From the NCBI GenBank assembly GCA_045652745.1, contig JAZRUW010000009.1, positions 32,406 to 96,405 of the forward strand: a DNA stretch of 64,000 nucleotides, read 5' to 3'. Origin of the DNA: RGIG2041 sp045652745 (GTDB lineage Bacteria; Bacillota; Clostridia; UBA1381; UMGS1253). The translations under genes and the position numbers were made by a program. The notes under the pieces are model-generated. The model saw nothing but the letters and a program-made list of their open reading frames with translations. It ran no database searches and was not told the origin of the DNA. Positions 44,360 through 52,913 of the stretch are shown here, piece by piece. The number at the start of each line of letters is the position of its first letter. Position 1 is the stretch's first letter.

Positions 44360-44797
44360 ATGGAATTTAAAGGTTTTATGGAAAAATTTATGCAGCACGC
44401 AACGAAAACAAAAGAGGTTGTGATGCAAAAGTCCGGCGAGGTTGCCAAGTTGACAAAATTAAAGGTAGCTATCGTATCTGCGGAAGGCAAAATTAAGGAC
44501 GTATACACCGCCATCGGCAAGATTGTATACGATGCATACCGTAACGATGAGGGCGATTCGGAAGAAATCGAAGCAAAGTGCGCTGAGCTGGATACATTGC
44601 ATGCAGAACTTGAACAGCTCAAAGCAGACTATGCGGCGGTGCGCAATTTAAAGGTTTGCGAAGATTGTCATGCGGAAAACGCGGAAGATGCAACCTATTG
44701 CGCGAAATGTGGTGCAGTGCTTGCACAAAAAGTGGAAGCCATGCCGGTGGAGACGGAGGCTGAAACCATCGTCGAGGTGGAAACTACGGAAGAATAA
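44360..44797 (+). CDS. Small coiled-coil protein with C-terminal zinc ribbon
   Basis: A 145-residue protein. Residues about 1-95 are helical and charged (KFMQHATKTKEVVMQKSGEVA, then a coiled coil AKCAELDTLHAELEQLKADYA). A zinc ribbon follows (VCEDCHAENAEDATYCAKCG), then an acidic tail of Glu, Thr and Val. Such clostridial proteins are common but uncharacterised. A strong AAGGAGG precedes the start. A terminator lies about 110 bases downstream. Confidence 0.75.
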   Translation: MEFKGFMEKFMQHATKTKEVVMQKSGEVAKLTKLKVAIVSAEGKIKDVYTAIGKIVYDAYRNDEGDSEEIEAKCAELDTLHAELEQLKADYAAVRNLKVCEDCHAENAEDATYCAKCGAVLAQKVEAMPVETEAETIVEVETTEE

Positions 44798-44905
44798 GGG
44801 TAAAACGCAAGGCTTTTTCGTAAACTTTCAAACGGCGAGGCAACAGTTGCTTTGAAAATGCCGAAAAACGGCGGCTTTTGAAAAACAGATTTGTTTTATC
44901 TTCAC

Positions 44906-44946
44906 AAAAAAATGCAAGCGAAAAATTTTTGCTTGCATTTTTTATA
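44906..44946 (+). terminator. Terminator whose 3' arm overlaps the gdhA -35 box
   Basis: Stem AAAAAATGCAAGC / GCTTGCATTTTTT with a GAAAAATTTTT loop, followed by T run. It ends the zinc-ribbon transcript. Confidence 0.75.
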
Positions 44947-44961
44947 AGATTTTGCTATACT
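44933..44961 (+). promoter_or_regulatory. Promoter of gdhA
   Basis: TTGCAT (44933-44938), 17 bp, TATACT (44956-44961). The -35 box is part of the terminator's downstream arm. Confidence 0.7.
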
Positions 44962-45012
44962 AAACCAGTGAAGTATATTGCGAAAATATACAATCCTAAG
45001 GAGGTAATATAT

Positions 45013-46359
45013 ATGGCAATCAAGAATGCATATCTTGCAGACGTTTATGCCAAGGTTGAGGCAAGAAACGCAGGCGAGAAAGAGTTTTTGCAGGCGGTGT
45101 ATGAGGTGCTTGAATCCTTTGAGCCGGTTGTGGAAAAGAGAGAAGATATCGTAAAAGCAGGTATCATCGAAAGAATTGTAGAGCCGGAGCGCTTTGTTCA
45201 GTTCCGCGTAGCCTGGGTAGACGATGCAGGCAAAGTACAGGTCAACAGAGGTTTTCGTGTGCAGTACAATTCTGCAATCGGTCCGTACAAGGGCGGTATC
45301 CGTTTCCATCCGAGCGTAAATGCTTCTGTAATTAAGTTCCTCGGTTTTGAGCAGTGCTTTAAAAACAGTCTCACAACGCTTCCGATGGGCGGCGGTAAGG
45401 GCGGCGCTGATTTTGACCCGAAGGGCAAGTCCGATGGCGAAATCATGCGTTTCTGTCAGGCATTTATGACAGAGCTTTCCAAGTACATCGGTGCAGATAC
45501 CGACGTACCGGCAGGTGATATCGGTGTCGGCGCAAGAGAGATCGGCTACATGTTCGGCCAGTATAAGCGCTTGCGTGATGAGTTTACCGGCGTGCTGACC
45601 GGTAAGGGCCTTACCTACGGCGGTTCTCTGGCGCGTAAGGAAGCAACTGGCTTCGGTCTTTGCTATTTTACAAAGGAAATGCTCGCATCTAAGGGCGACA
45701 GCTTTGAAGGCAAAAACATTGTGGTTTCCGGTTCCGGTAACGTTGCAATTTATGCAGCGCAGAAGGCAACCGAATTCGGCGGCAAGGTTATCGCTATGTC
45801 CGACTCCAACGGTTATGTTGTAGATATGAATGGTATTAACCTCGATGTAATCAAGCAAATCAAGGAAGTTGAACGTGCAAGAATTAAGGAATACGCGGCG
45901 CGCGTAGCCGGTGCTACCTATACAGAGGGTTGCAGAGGCATCTGGAGCGTAAAGTGTGACATCGCACTTCCGTGTGCAACGCAGAACGAACTCAACGGCG
46001 ACGAAGCAAAGCAGCTCGTTGCAAACGGCGTAATGCTCGTAGCAGAAGGTGCAAACATGCCGTCTACACCGGAAGCGGTTGCTACACTCCAGGCAAACGG
46101 CGTAATGTTCGGTCCGGCAAAGGCTGCAAACGCAGGCGGCGTTGCTACTTCCGGTCTGGAAATGTGCCAGAACTCCATGCGCTACAGCTGGAGCTTTGAA
46201 GAAGTGGATGCAAAACTGCAGGGCATCATGAAATCCATCTACAAGGCTACAAGCGATGCAGCGAAGGAATACGGTTGCGAAGACAACCTCGTTGCAGGTG
46301 CAAACATTGCAGGCTTCTTAAAGATTGCTGAAGCAATGATGGCACAGGGTGTAATGTAA
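45013..46359 (+). CDS. gdhA: NADP-type glutamate dehydrogenase
   Basis: Assimilates ammonium by reductive amination of 2-oxoglutarate. The 448-residue protein belongs to the hexameric class I enzymes: GPYKGGIRFHPSVN, the catalytic Lys in PMGGGKGGADFDPKGKS, DVPAGDIGVGAREIGYMFGQYK, the nucleotide-binding VSGSGNVAIYA, and AKAANAGGVATSGLEM. Start at 45013 follows TAAGGAGGTAATATAT; the frame extends 45 codons further upstream through the terminator and promoter, which rules that part out. Codons are strongly biased to a few choices, suggesting high expression. Confidence 0.96.
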   Translation: MAIKNAYLADVYAKVEARNAGEKEFLQAVYEVLESFEPVVEKREDIVKAGIIERIVEPERFVQFRVAWVDDAGKVQVNRGFRVQYNSAIGPYKGGIRFHPSVNASVIKFLGFEQCFKNSLTTLPMGGGKGGADFDPKGKSDGEIMRFCQAFMTELSKYIGADTDVPAGDIGVGAREIGYMFGQYKRLRDEFTGVLTGKGLTYGGSLARKEATGFGLCYFTKEMLASKGDSFEGKNIVVSGSGNVAIYAAQKATEFGGKVIAMSDSNGYVVDMNGINLDVIKQIKEVERARIKEYAARVAGATYTEGCRGIWSVKCDIALPCATQNELNGDEAKQLVANGVMLVAEGANMPSTPEAVATLQANGVMFGPAKAANAGGVATSGLEMCQNSMRYSWSFEEVDAKLQGIMKSIYKATSDAAKEYGCEDNLVAGANIAGFLKIAEAMMAQGVM

Positions 46360-46370
46360 GAAAGTAATTC

Positions 46371-46420
46371 AAAAGACCGCAATCTCTTGGACGAGTGTTC
46401 TCAAGAGATTGCGGTCTTTT
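46371..46420. terminator. Perfect 19-bp terminator of gdhA with a recurring 12-base loop
   Basis: AAAAGACCGCAATCTCTTG pairs perfectly with its complement around loop GACGAGTGTTCT, then a T run. The same loop sequence (GGCGAGTGTTCT) occurs at both ends of the 38063-38369 element. Confidence 0.85.
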
Positions 46421-46691
46421 TTTCGTGAAATGAGAAGAGAGAATAGTGAAGAGGTACGATGATTTTTGCAATGCAAAAATCTTGTTGATACAATTTAAAA
46501 TAAAATGTCACCTTGTATGCGGATTTGGGATATATTATTTTCAAATTGCTGATGTGGCTCAAAGCAAATGAACGAATAGGCATGATTGGTCTGTTTTGCG
46601 GATTATAATTATTTTATTCGCTTATTAAAAAAGAAAAACGGCTATGCACCGTTGCAATTCCGAAAAAAATTTCCGCACGAAGTCATTAAAT
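46421..46691. other. AT-rich intergenic stretch without recognisable genes
   Basis: About 270 bases between the gdhA terminator and the noc terminator. Only short overlapping frames with no ribosome site are present, and no promoter or repeat was recognised. Confidence 0.6.
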
Positions 46692-46734
46692 AAAAACAGC
46701 CCTGCATCGGGGGAAGATGCAGGGCTGTTTTTTT
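46692..46734. terminator. Bidirectional terminator downstream of noc
   Basis: Perfect 17-bp stem AAAAACAGCCCTGCATC and its complement, loop GGGGGAA, with A and T runs. It serves the minus-strand operon ending at noc. Confidence 0.88.
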
Positions 46735-46774
46735 AGGGGTATATGTATAAACGAATATGGGGCAAGCACATTCG

Positions 46775-47584
46775 TCAGAGAGGCAGGGTAATGATGTATT
46801 CTACATAAGCATCCGACTTGCTTTCTTTTAAAACTGCGGCAATACCGCTTTTTTGAATCAGGTTGACCGCCTGCTTTAAAGTATTGGCGGCGAGTTTGAA
46901 ACTGCGCGTTTTGATTTGCGCGCTGCGCTTCGGCTTTTGGCCTTTTTCGGTAAGCAAGCGTTCAATGAGCGCTTCGGTTTGGCTGACATTGAGCTCGCGC
47001 GATACAATGCTTTCCAATGCCTGCATTTGCAGCTTGCAGTCTTCGCCGAGGCGCAAAAGCGCACGGGCGTGCCGCTCGGTCAGGTGATGGGCCTGCAAGC
47101 CTTTTTTGATGACGGACGGCAACTTCAGCAGGCGCAGTTTGTTGGCGATTGCACTTTGCGTTTTGCCGACACTCTCTGCAATCTGCTGCTGTGTCAGTCC
47201 GTGCAGGCGCAACAGTTTTTCGTAGCCTTCGGCCTCCTCCATGTAGGATAAGTCACAGCGCTGCAGATTTTCAATTAAAGCCAGTACAGCCATGTCTTTT
47301 TCGCCGATTTGCACTATAACTGCGGGGACGGTTTGCATACCGACAGCCTTGGCTGCACGCAGGCGGCGTTCGCCCGCGACCAGTTCGTACGTTGAGCCGA
47401 GACGTCGTACCGTAATCGGTTGCAGAATTCCGTAGCGCTGAATCGAAGCGCACAGTTCGTCCAGGGCGTCTTGTTCAAAGTGGGTTCTGGGTTGGTATGG
47501 GTTGGGATGAATGATGTCAATTGGCAAGAGAGAAATTGCCCCGACCGTTTCTGCACCCCGACTGACGGTGAGCGGTAAACTCAT
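46775..47584 (-). CDS. noc: ParB/Spo0J-type DNA-binding protein, probable nucleoid occlusion protein Noc
   Basis: A 269-residue ParB-family protein. The N-terminal CTPase domain has the PNPYQPRTHF and GERRLRAAKAVG boxes with ENLQRCDLS. A central helix-turn-helix is present (LTQQQIAESVGKTQSAIANKLRLLKLP), as is the LTERHARALLRL segment. Noc blocks division over the nucleoid; ParB proper segregates origins. The position right after rsmG, with no parA beside it, favours Noc, but ParB is not excluded. It has its own extended -10 promoter. Confidence 0.8.
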   Translation of the reverse strand: MSLPLTVSRGAETVGAISLLPIDIIHPNPYQPRTHFEQDALDELCASIQRYGILQPITVRRLGSTYELVAGERRLRAAKAVGMQTVPAVIVQIGEKDMAVLALIENLQRCDLSYMEEAEGYEKLLRLHGLTQQQIAESVGKTQSAIANKLRLLKLPSVIKKGLQAHHLTERHARALLRLGEDCKLQMQALESIVSRELNVSQTEALIERLLTEKGQKPKRSAQIKTRSFKLAANTLKQAVNLIQKSGIAAVLKESKSDAYVEYIITLPL

Positions 47585-47667
47585 TGCTGCTCCTCCTTAG
47601 ATGTAAAATAACAAAAAACGGCTTTCGTACTTTCCGTTTCGGTAGTCGCCGCCCCACAGTTGATAGC

Positions 47668-47728
47668 GGATTGTAGGCAGTTTTGTCTGCCGACAATCTA
47701 AGAATACCATATTTTGGAAAAAAGTAAA
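47668..47728 (-). promoter_or_regulatory. Promoter and leader hairpin of noc
   Basis: On the minus strand TTTACT (47723-47728), 16 bp, TATTCT (47701-47706) with an extended TGG. A 12-bp hairpin with one mismatch (GATTGTcGGCAG arm, 47668-47699) follows at about the transcript start. No parS- or Noc-site palindrome was found here. Confidence 0.5.
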
Positions 47729-47776
47729 GAAAAACCGTTTCTTATGTTTCGACATATTCAATTGTTATTTTGGCAA

Positions 47777-48490
47777 TTATAAAGGTTTGTTTGCCGGTTT
47801 ATTGCCGCTTCTGGGGTATTTTGTCGGCGTAGCTACAAGCTTGTCGATGAAAACTATATTGTGTGCCAAATCCGTTCCGGAAACGTTTATGGATACTACC
47901 TCTGCCGTTTTGCCGCCCAAAATCTCGATGGCATTGGTGGCCGAGGCGAGTTCTTCTTCGACACTTGGCCCCTTATAAGCGGCCATTTTTCCGCTGATTT
48001 TCACAAAAGGCAGACAGTATTCCGACAATGTGCTTAAATTCGCAACGGCGCGGGATACGGCAAATGCGAAACGCTCTCTGTATTTGTCGTCTCTTGCCAA
48101 ATCCTCCGCGCGGCTGTGCGTTAATGTCAGTTTATCGCAAAGCCCGAGCTTTGCGGCAACCTCTTCTAAAAAACGAATGCGCTTTTGCAGGGCATCAAGC
48201 AAGGTGATGTCCAAATCCGGACGCAAAATTTTAAGTACCATGCCCGGAAAACCCGCGCCCGTGCCGATGTCAATCACCTTTGCGCCATGCGGAATCTTTT
48301 CATATGCCAGAAGCGCGGCCGAGTCTAAAAAATGCTTTTGAGCGACTTCTTGTTTATCGGTGATAGCGGTTAGGTTCATCACCTTATTGGTTTCCACCAG
48401 CATTTCATAGTAGGTTTCAAACTGCGAAAGCATCTGCTCGGTATAGGCAATATTTAATTCGTCCAGACCGGACGCAAGTATCGTTTTCAT
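47777..48490 (-). CDS. rsmG: 16S rRNA (guanine527-N7)-methyltransferase RsmG
   Basis: A 237-residue Rossmann methyltransferase, also known as GidB. It carries KHFLDSAALL, the SAM loop VIDIGTGAGFPGMVLKIL, ITLLDALQKRIRFLEEVA and the later FAVSRAVANLSTLSEYCLPFV. It methylates G527 of 16S rRNA. It starts with AAAGGAG upstream, 12 bases after folD, and lies before noc as in many Firmicutes. Confidence 0.95.
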   Translation of the reverse strand: MKTILASGLDELNIAYTEQMLSQFETYYEMLVETNKVMNLTAITDKQEVAQKHFLDSAALLAYEKIPHGAKVIDIGTGAGFPGMVLKILRPDLDITLLDALQKRIRFLEEVAAKLGLCDKLTLTHSRAEDLARDDKYRERFAFAVSRAVANLSTLSEYCLPFVKISGKMAAYKGPSVEEELASATNAIEILGGKTAEVVSINVSGTDLAHNIVFIDKLVATPTKYPRSGNKPANKPL

Positions 48491-48502
48491 GGCGAGGCTC
48501 CT

Positions 48503-49342
48503 TTATTTCTGCGCGGCGCGAATGGTGTTTTTCATCAGGATGGCACGGGTCATTACGCCCACGCCGCCCGGAACGGGTGTGATGTAGGAAGCCTTTTTCT
48601 CGGCGCTTGCAAATTCGACATCGCCGACGAGCTTACCTTCTGCATTGCGGTTCATACCGACATCGATGACAACGGCACCTTCTTTAATCATATCGCCCGT
48701 GATGAATTCGCCGCGGCCGATGGCTACAACCAAAATGTCCGCGCGGCGTGTGATTTCAGCCAAATTCTTTGTCTTGGAGTGACATACGGTAACTGTACCG
48801 TGGCGCTGCAGTAAAAGCATGGACTGCGGTTTGCCGACGATATTGCTTCTGCCGACAACCACACATTCTTTGCCCGTAATATCAATGTTGTATTCGTCTA
48901 AAAGTTCCATAACACCGGCCGGAGTGCATGGCAGAAAATCATAATCACCAATCATGATTTTGCCGACGTTTGCCGGATGAAATGCATCTACGTCCTTTGT
49001 CGGGTCAATCGTGTCAATCACGGCTTTTTCATCCAAATGTTTCGGAAGCGGTAACTGTACGAGCAGACCGGAAACGGTTTCGTCTGCGTTAAGTTTCTTT
49101 ACCAGTGCGATTAATTCTTCCTGTGTTGTGGTTTCCGGCAGGGCAAATTCTCTCGATTCAATGCCGACTTCGCCGCAGTCACGGATTTTGCCTGCAACGT
49201 ACACCTTGCTTGCCGGATCTTCGCCTACTATAATAACCGCCAAACACGGGTTAACGCCGTTTGCCTTGAGTTTTTCTGCCTCGATTGCCAGATTTTCCTT
49301 GATTTTTTTGGAAAGTGCCTTTCCGTCCATAATGATTGCCAT
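48503..49342 (-). CDS. folD: Bifunctional methylene-THF dehydrogenase / methenyl-THF cyclohydrolase
   Basis: Interconverts methylene-, methenyl- and formyl-tetrahydrofolate using NADP. The 279-residue protein has SKVYVAGKIRDCGEVGI with the catalytic Lys region, SGLLVQLPLPKHLDEKAV, the PCTPAGVMELL box, and the nucleotide site VVVGRSNIVGKPQSMLLL, ending PVPGGVGVMTRAIL. The ATG at 49342 has GGAGGAG in front. This start lies 92 bases inside the end of the ygiQ gene in a different frame. Confidence 0.95.
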   Translation of the reverse strand: MAIIMDGKALSKKIKENLAIEAEKLKANGVNPCLAVIIVGEDPASKVYVAGKIRDCGEVGIESREFALPETTTQEELIALVKKLNADETVSGLLVQLPLPKHLDEKAVIDTIDPTKDVDAFHPANVGKIMIGDYDFLPCTPAGVMELLDEYNIDITGKECVVVGRSNIVGKPQSMLLLQRHGTVTVCHSKTKNLAEITRRADILVVAIGRGEFITGDMIKEGAVVIDVGMNRNAEGKLVGDVEFASAEKKASYITPVPGGVGVMTRAILMKNTIRAAQK

Positions 49343-51158
49343 TTTTATCTCCTCCGTTTGGTTGTTTTCCTGGTTCGGGGCGCACCAGACAGTGCTTGCC
49401 GAAGCCAATTAAGTCCTCGCGGCCGCACAGCTTGAGTGCCTTGCGCACTAAATTGTGATTGGCCGGGTTTTTATATTGGAGTAATGCGCGCTGCATTGCC
49501 TTTTCCTCCGGTGTTTTTGCCACGTAGAGGGTTTTGCCTGTGTAGGGATGGATGCCCGTATAGAACATCGCGGTGGAAATCGTACCCGGGGTGGGGTAGA
49601 AATCCTGCACCTGTTGCGGATTTAAGCCGTTGTCACGCAAAAACAGCGAAAGTTCCACGGCATCTTTTAATGTAGAGCCCGGATGCGAACTCATCAGATA
49701 GGGCACAAGATACTGCTGTTTGCCTAGTTTTTCATTGATTTTATAATACTTGTCCGAAAAACGCTTGTACACGCCACCGGCGGGCTTACCCATGCAGGAA
49801 AGCACATTTTCGCTCACATGCTCGGGTGCAACTTTTAACTGACCGCTGACGTGGTGGGCGCATAGCTCGGTAAAGAACGTATCGTCCTTGTCCGCCATGA
49901 TATAGTCGTAACGCAGACCGGAGCGCACAAACACCTTTTTCACGCGGTCGAGCGCGCGCAGTTTGCGCAGAAGCGACAAATAATCGCTATGGTCGGCCTC
50001 TAAGTTTTTGCAAGGTGTCGGAAACAGACATTGTCTGTTTTTGCATGCACCGACTTTTAACTGATTTTTACACGCCGGTTTTCGAAAATCTGCCGTCGGT
50101 CCGCCGACATCGTGAATATAGCCTTTAAAGTCCGGCTCCCACGTGATTTTTTTGGCTTCGTTTAAAATAGATTCATGACTGCGTGATTGCACAATTCTGC
50201 CCTGATGGAAGGTCAGCGCGCAAAAGTTGCAGGCGCCGAAGCAACCGCGGCAACTTGTGATGGAGAATTTTACTTCTGCAATTGCCGGAATACCGCCCTT
50301 TTCCTCGTAGCACGGATGATAGGTGCGCATATAGGGCAGGGCGTAGACCGCATCGAGTTCTTTGGTGGTCAGCGGAAGCATCGGCGGGTTTTGTACTAAA
50401 ATCTTATCGTGATGCGGTTGCATCAGCCGTTTGCCGCGGATGGGGTCTTGCTCTTCGTATTGGATGCGGCAGGCTTTCGCGTATGCCGGTTTATCCGCCG
50501 TTACGGTTTCGAAACTGTCGAGCAAAATGCCGTCAGCTGTATAGTCTTTGTCGGCGATAAAACACGTGCCGTTGATGTGCCGGATTTTCTTTACGGGGAT
50601 GCCTTTTTCAAGCGCATCTGCGATTTGCACAATCTGTTTTTCGCCCATGCCGTAGATGAGCAGGTCGGCGCGGCTGTCGAGTAAAATGCTGCGGCGCACC
50701 TTGTTGTCCCAGTAATCGTAGTGGGCGAATCTGCGCAGACTTGCCTCGATACCGCCGATGATAATCGGGATATCACCGAATGCCTCGCGAATGCGGTTGC
50801 AGTATACAATTACGGCGCGGTCCGGACGGTGGCCTGCTTCGCCGCCGGGGGAATACAAATCTTCGGAACGCGGCTTTTTTGCGGCGGTGTAGTGGTTGAC
50901 CATCGAGTCAATGTTGCCGCTGGAAACCAATACACCAAGGCGCGGTCTGCCCAGCCGTTTAAAATCATCCGTGTTTTTCCAATCCGGCTGTGCGATGATA
51001 CCTACACTGTAACCGTTTGCCTCCAACACGCGCGTGATAATGGCGTGTCCGAAACTCGGATGGTCAACGTACGCATCGCCGCTGATGTACAGAAAGTCGG
51101 GCGTGTCCCAGCCGCGTGTTTTTAAATCTTCTTTTGTAATCGGTAAAAAGTCTTTCAT
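49251..51158 (-). CDS. ygiQ: YgiQ-family radical SAM protein
   Basis: A 635-residue UPF0313 protein. It has an N-terminal B12-binding-like domain (FGHAIITRVLEANGYSVGII; IIGGIEASLRRFAHYDYWD) and a radical SAM core with the cluster motif CRGCFGACNFCALTFHQGR, followed by KVAPEHVSENVLSCMGKP. The reaction is unknown. The C-terminal tail (about residues 606-635) is rich in Gly, Arg, Lys and Asn, and its coding DNA is shared with the first 30 codons of folD. Basic tails occur in other YgiQ proteins, so the overlap may be real. Confidence 0.9.
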   Translation of the reverse strand: MKDFLPITKEDLKTRGWDTPDFLYISGDAYVDHPSFGHAIITRVLEANGYSVGIIAQPDWKNTDDFKRLGRPRLGVLVSSGNIDSMVNHYTAAKKPRSEDLYSPGGEAGHRPDRAVIVYCNRIREAFGDIPIIIGGIEASLRRFAHYDYWDNKVRRSILLDSRADLLIYGMGEKQIVQIADALEKGIPVKKIRHINGTCFIADKDYTADGILLDSFETVTADKPAYAKACRIQYEEQDPIRGKRLMQPHHDKILVQNPPMLPLTTKELDAVYALPYMRTYHPCYEEKGGIPAIAEVKFSITSCRGCFGACNFCALTFHQGRIVQSRSHESILNEAKKITWEPDFKGYIHDVGGPTADFRKPACKNQLKVGACKNRQCLFPTPCKNLEADHSDYLSLLRKLRALDRVKKVFVRSGLRYDYIMADKDDTFFTELCAHHVSGQLKVAPEHVSENVLSCMGKPAGGVYKRFSDKYYKINEKLGKQQYLVPYLMSSHPGSTLKDAVELSLFLRDNGLNPQQVQDFYPTPGTISTAMFYTGIHPYTGKTLYVAKTPEEKAMQRALLQYKNPANHNLVRKALKLCGREDLIGFGKHCLVRPEPGKQPNGGDKNGNHYGRKGTFQKNQGKSGNRGRKTQGKRR

Positions 51159-51182
51159 ATTATGCTTCCTTATTGTACGTCC

Positions 51183-52010
51183 TTAGTTTGCATCATAATA
51201 GTACACTCTGCCGTCCGCTGTGGTAATACGCCAAGACGGCATGGCGGAGGCGGATTTGTGATAGGTGCTTTTGTCTCCGGTTGTATAACCTAATGTAATA
51301 TCTGTAATCTGTGTGGAAGATTGTGCGCGATTTTCGTCGGAAATAAAATCAATCAACACCGAGGTGATTTCTTTTACGCGACCGCCGGCACTGCCGCCGG
51401 TCTGGTCATCGGTCATGTCAAACCAACAGCCAATGGCTTCGCGTACGCCTTTGGCATTGACAATCAGTTTGATTTGGGAATCCAGGAGTGGATAGCGGTC
51501 GAGTTTTTGGGTAAAGAGTACCGCGACCTCGCTGGCGTTTTCCGCATACACCTGCGATTGCGCTTTTCGCAAATCCAAGCCGGCTTTGCTACAGAAGTTT
51601 TTTGCGATTTCCAAGGCACTTTGCGCATCTGCCGGTGTCGTTTTCTGTATGGGATTGATATTGATATAACTGAAAGTATCGCCTTCGAATCGAACGATGG
51701 ATGTGCCGTACATATACTGGTTATGCTGCGCGTCAAAAGAGCCTTTGCCGCCGAGCAGTTTTTGGGCAAATGCCTTTTGGTCGGTTACGGTGTTTTGCAC
51801 CTGTACGGCGCTGAGGTCCGGCATTTTGCGCACAATGGTTTGCGGCTCGACCGCAATGCCGTTTTTGGCAAGGATTGCAATGGTGTCCGTCACCATTTGT
51901 TCCGAAATGGTGGATTTGACTATATTTTCTTTTGCGATGGTAAACAGCAAGAACAGATTGATGCCGACAAAGAGCACAATCAGCCAGGTTTTTGTTCTTG
52001 ACCAGTTCAT
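51183..52010 (-). CDS. YycI-like membrane regulatory protein
   Basis: A 275-residue protein with a short cytoplasmic start (MNWSRTKTW), one membrane helix (LIVLFVGINLFLLFTI) and an extracytoplasmic beta-rich domain ending PSWRITTADGRVYYYDAN. This matches YycI, which with YycH restrains the WalK sensor kinase in bacilli. No WalRK or YycH gene is in the window. The ATG at 52010 has GGCGG at seven bases; a GTG six bases earlier is possible. It lies between uppP and ygiQ on the minus strand. Confidence 0.75.
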   Translation of the reverse strand: MNWSRTKTWLIVLFVGINLFLLFTIAKENIVKSTISEQMVTDTIAILAKNGIAVEPQTIVRKMPDLSAVQVQNTVTDQKAFAQKLLGGKGSFDAQHNQYMYGTSIVRFEGDTFSYININPIQKTTPADAQSALEIAKNFCSKAGLDLRKAQSQVYAENASEVAVLFTQKLDRYPLLDSQIKLIVNAKGVREAIGCWFDMTDDQTGGSAGGRVKEITSVLIDFISDENRAQSSTQITDITLGYTTGDKSTYHKSASAMPSWRITTADGRVYYYDAN

Positions 52011-52033
52011 ATACACACCGCCTTTCTTCTAAC

Positions 52034-52066
52034 ATAATAGGAGTGGCCTGAGGCCACTCCTATTAT
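52034..52066. terminator. Perfect hairpin between uppP and yycI
   Basis: Arms ATAATAGGAGTGGC / GCCACTCCTATTAT around a short loop. It lacks a good U tract on the minus strand, so it may be a partial terminator or mRNA stabiliser rather than a full stop. Confidence 0.55.
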
Positions 52067-52067
52067 A

Positions 52068-52898
52068 CTACTTTATGAAGCTAAATACAAGACAAACTAT
52101 ACCGACAAGGGCACAATAAATTGAAAAAAGGTAAAATCGGTTGTTTTTAAGCAGATTAATCATAAATTTGATGGCCAGAACGCCGGAAATCATTGCGGCG
52201 ATAAAGGCAATGATTGTCGGTACGAGTTCTACCGAAAAGGTACCGTCCATAATCAGACCTGCGCCCTCCAGCACCGCCGCGCCTAAAATAGCAGGCAGGG
52301 ACATCAAAAATGCGAACTTGATGGCGAAATCTTTTTTGTAGCCGCAAGCGCGTGCGGCTGTGATGGTAGAGCCGCTGCGCGACAGTCCCGGCAGAAGTGC
52401 GCACGCCTGTGCAAGACCGATAAGCCATGCCGATTTGCCGCTTGCGTTCTTTGCGGTGTACTTGCCGTCGCCAAAGCGGTCAACGATGTACATCAGCGTT
52501 GCCGTCAGTAAAAGGGTAAAGCCGACTACGGGCAAAACGGAGAGTTTTGCATCGAGGTCGAAAACCTTAAACAACGCACCGACCGCGATGGCGGGGATGG
52601 TTGCGTAAATGAGCAAAATCAGCATCCGGCGCTCGGGCGTTTTTACTTCGAATCTGCCGCGGCATATGTCGCCAATCCATAAAAAGGCTTCTTTGATGAG
52701 CATCCATACATCTTCTTTGTACATGATGCAAACCGAGATGAAGGTCGCAAGATGCAAAAGTACGGAAAATGCGTTGCCGTCTTCAATCTGAATGTTTAAA
52801 ATGTTGCTGAAAATGACAATGTGTCCGGAACTCGATACCGGCAAAAACTCGGTCAAACCTTGTACCAGACCTAAAATTAAAGCCTCAAACCAATTCAT
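52068..52898 (-). CDS. uppP: Undecaprenyl-diphosphatase UppP (BacA type)
   Basis: Recycles the lipid carrier for peptidoglycan and surface glycans by removing a phosphate from undecaprenyl diphosphate, and can confer bacitracin tolerance. The 276-residue membrane protein has the signature EFLPVSSSGHIVI with the key Glu, Ser and His residues, and ALLPGLSRSGSTITAARACGY with the catalytic Arg region. About eight helices. The start lies 16 bases after the DivIVA-like gene. Confidence 0.94.
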   Translation of the reverse strand: MNWFEALILGLVQGLTEFLPVSSSGHIVIFSNILNIQIEDGNAFSVLLHLATFISVCIMYKEDVWMLIKEAFLWIGDICRGRFEVKTPERRMLILLIYATIPAIAVGALFKVFDLDAKLSVLPVVGFTLLLTATLMYIVDRFGDGKYTAKNASGKSAWLIGLAQACALLPGLSRSGSTITAARACGYKKDFAIKFAFLMSLPAILGAAVLEGAGLIMDGTFSVELVPTIIAFIAAMISGVLAIKFMINLLKNNRFYLFSIYCALVGIVCLVFSFIK

Positions 52899-52913
52899 AA
52901 TAAACTCCTTTTT

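Noticed and set aside
44902..45858. 318-residue antisense frame over gdhA
   Set aside because: A shadow of the strongly biased gdhA codons, with cysteine- and histidine-rich composition and no family features.
47585..47776. parS or Noc-binding site near noc
   Set aside because: A TGTTTCGACATA stretch was seen but it is not palindromic and does not match either consensus.
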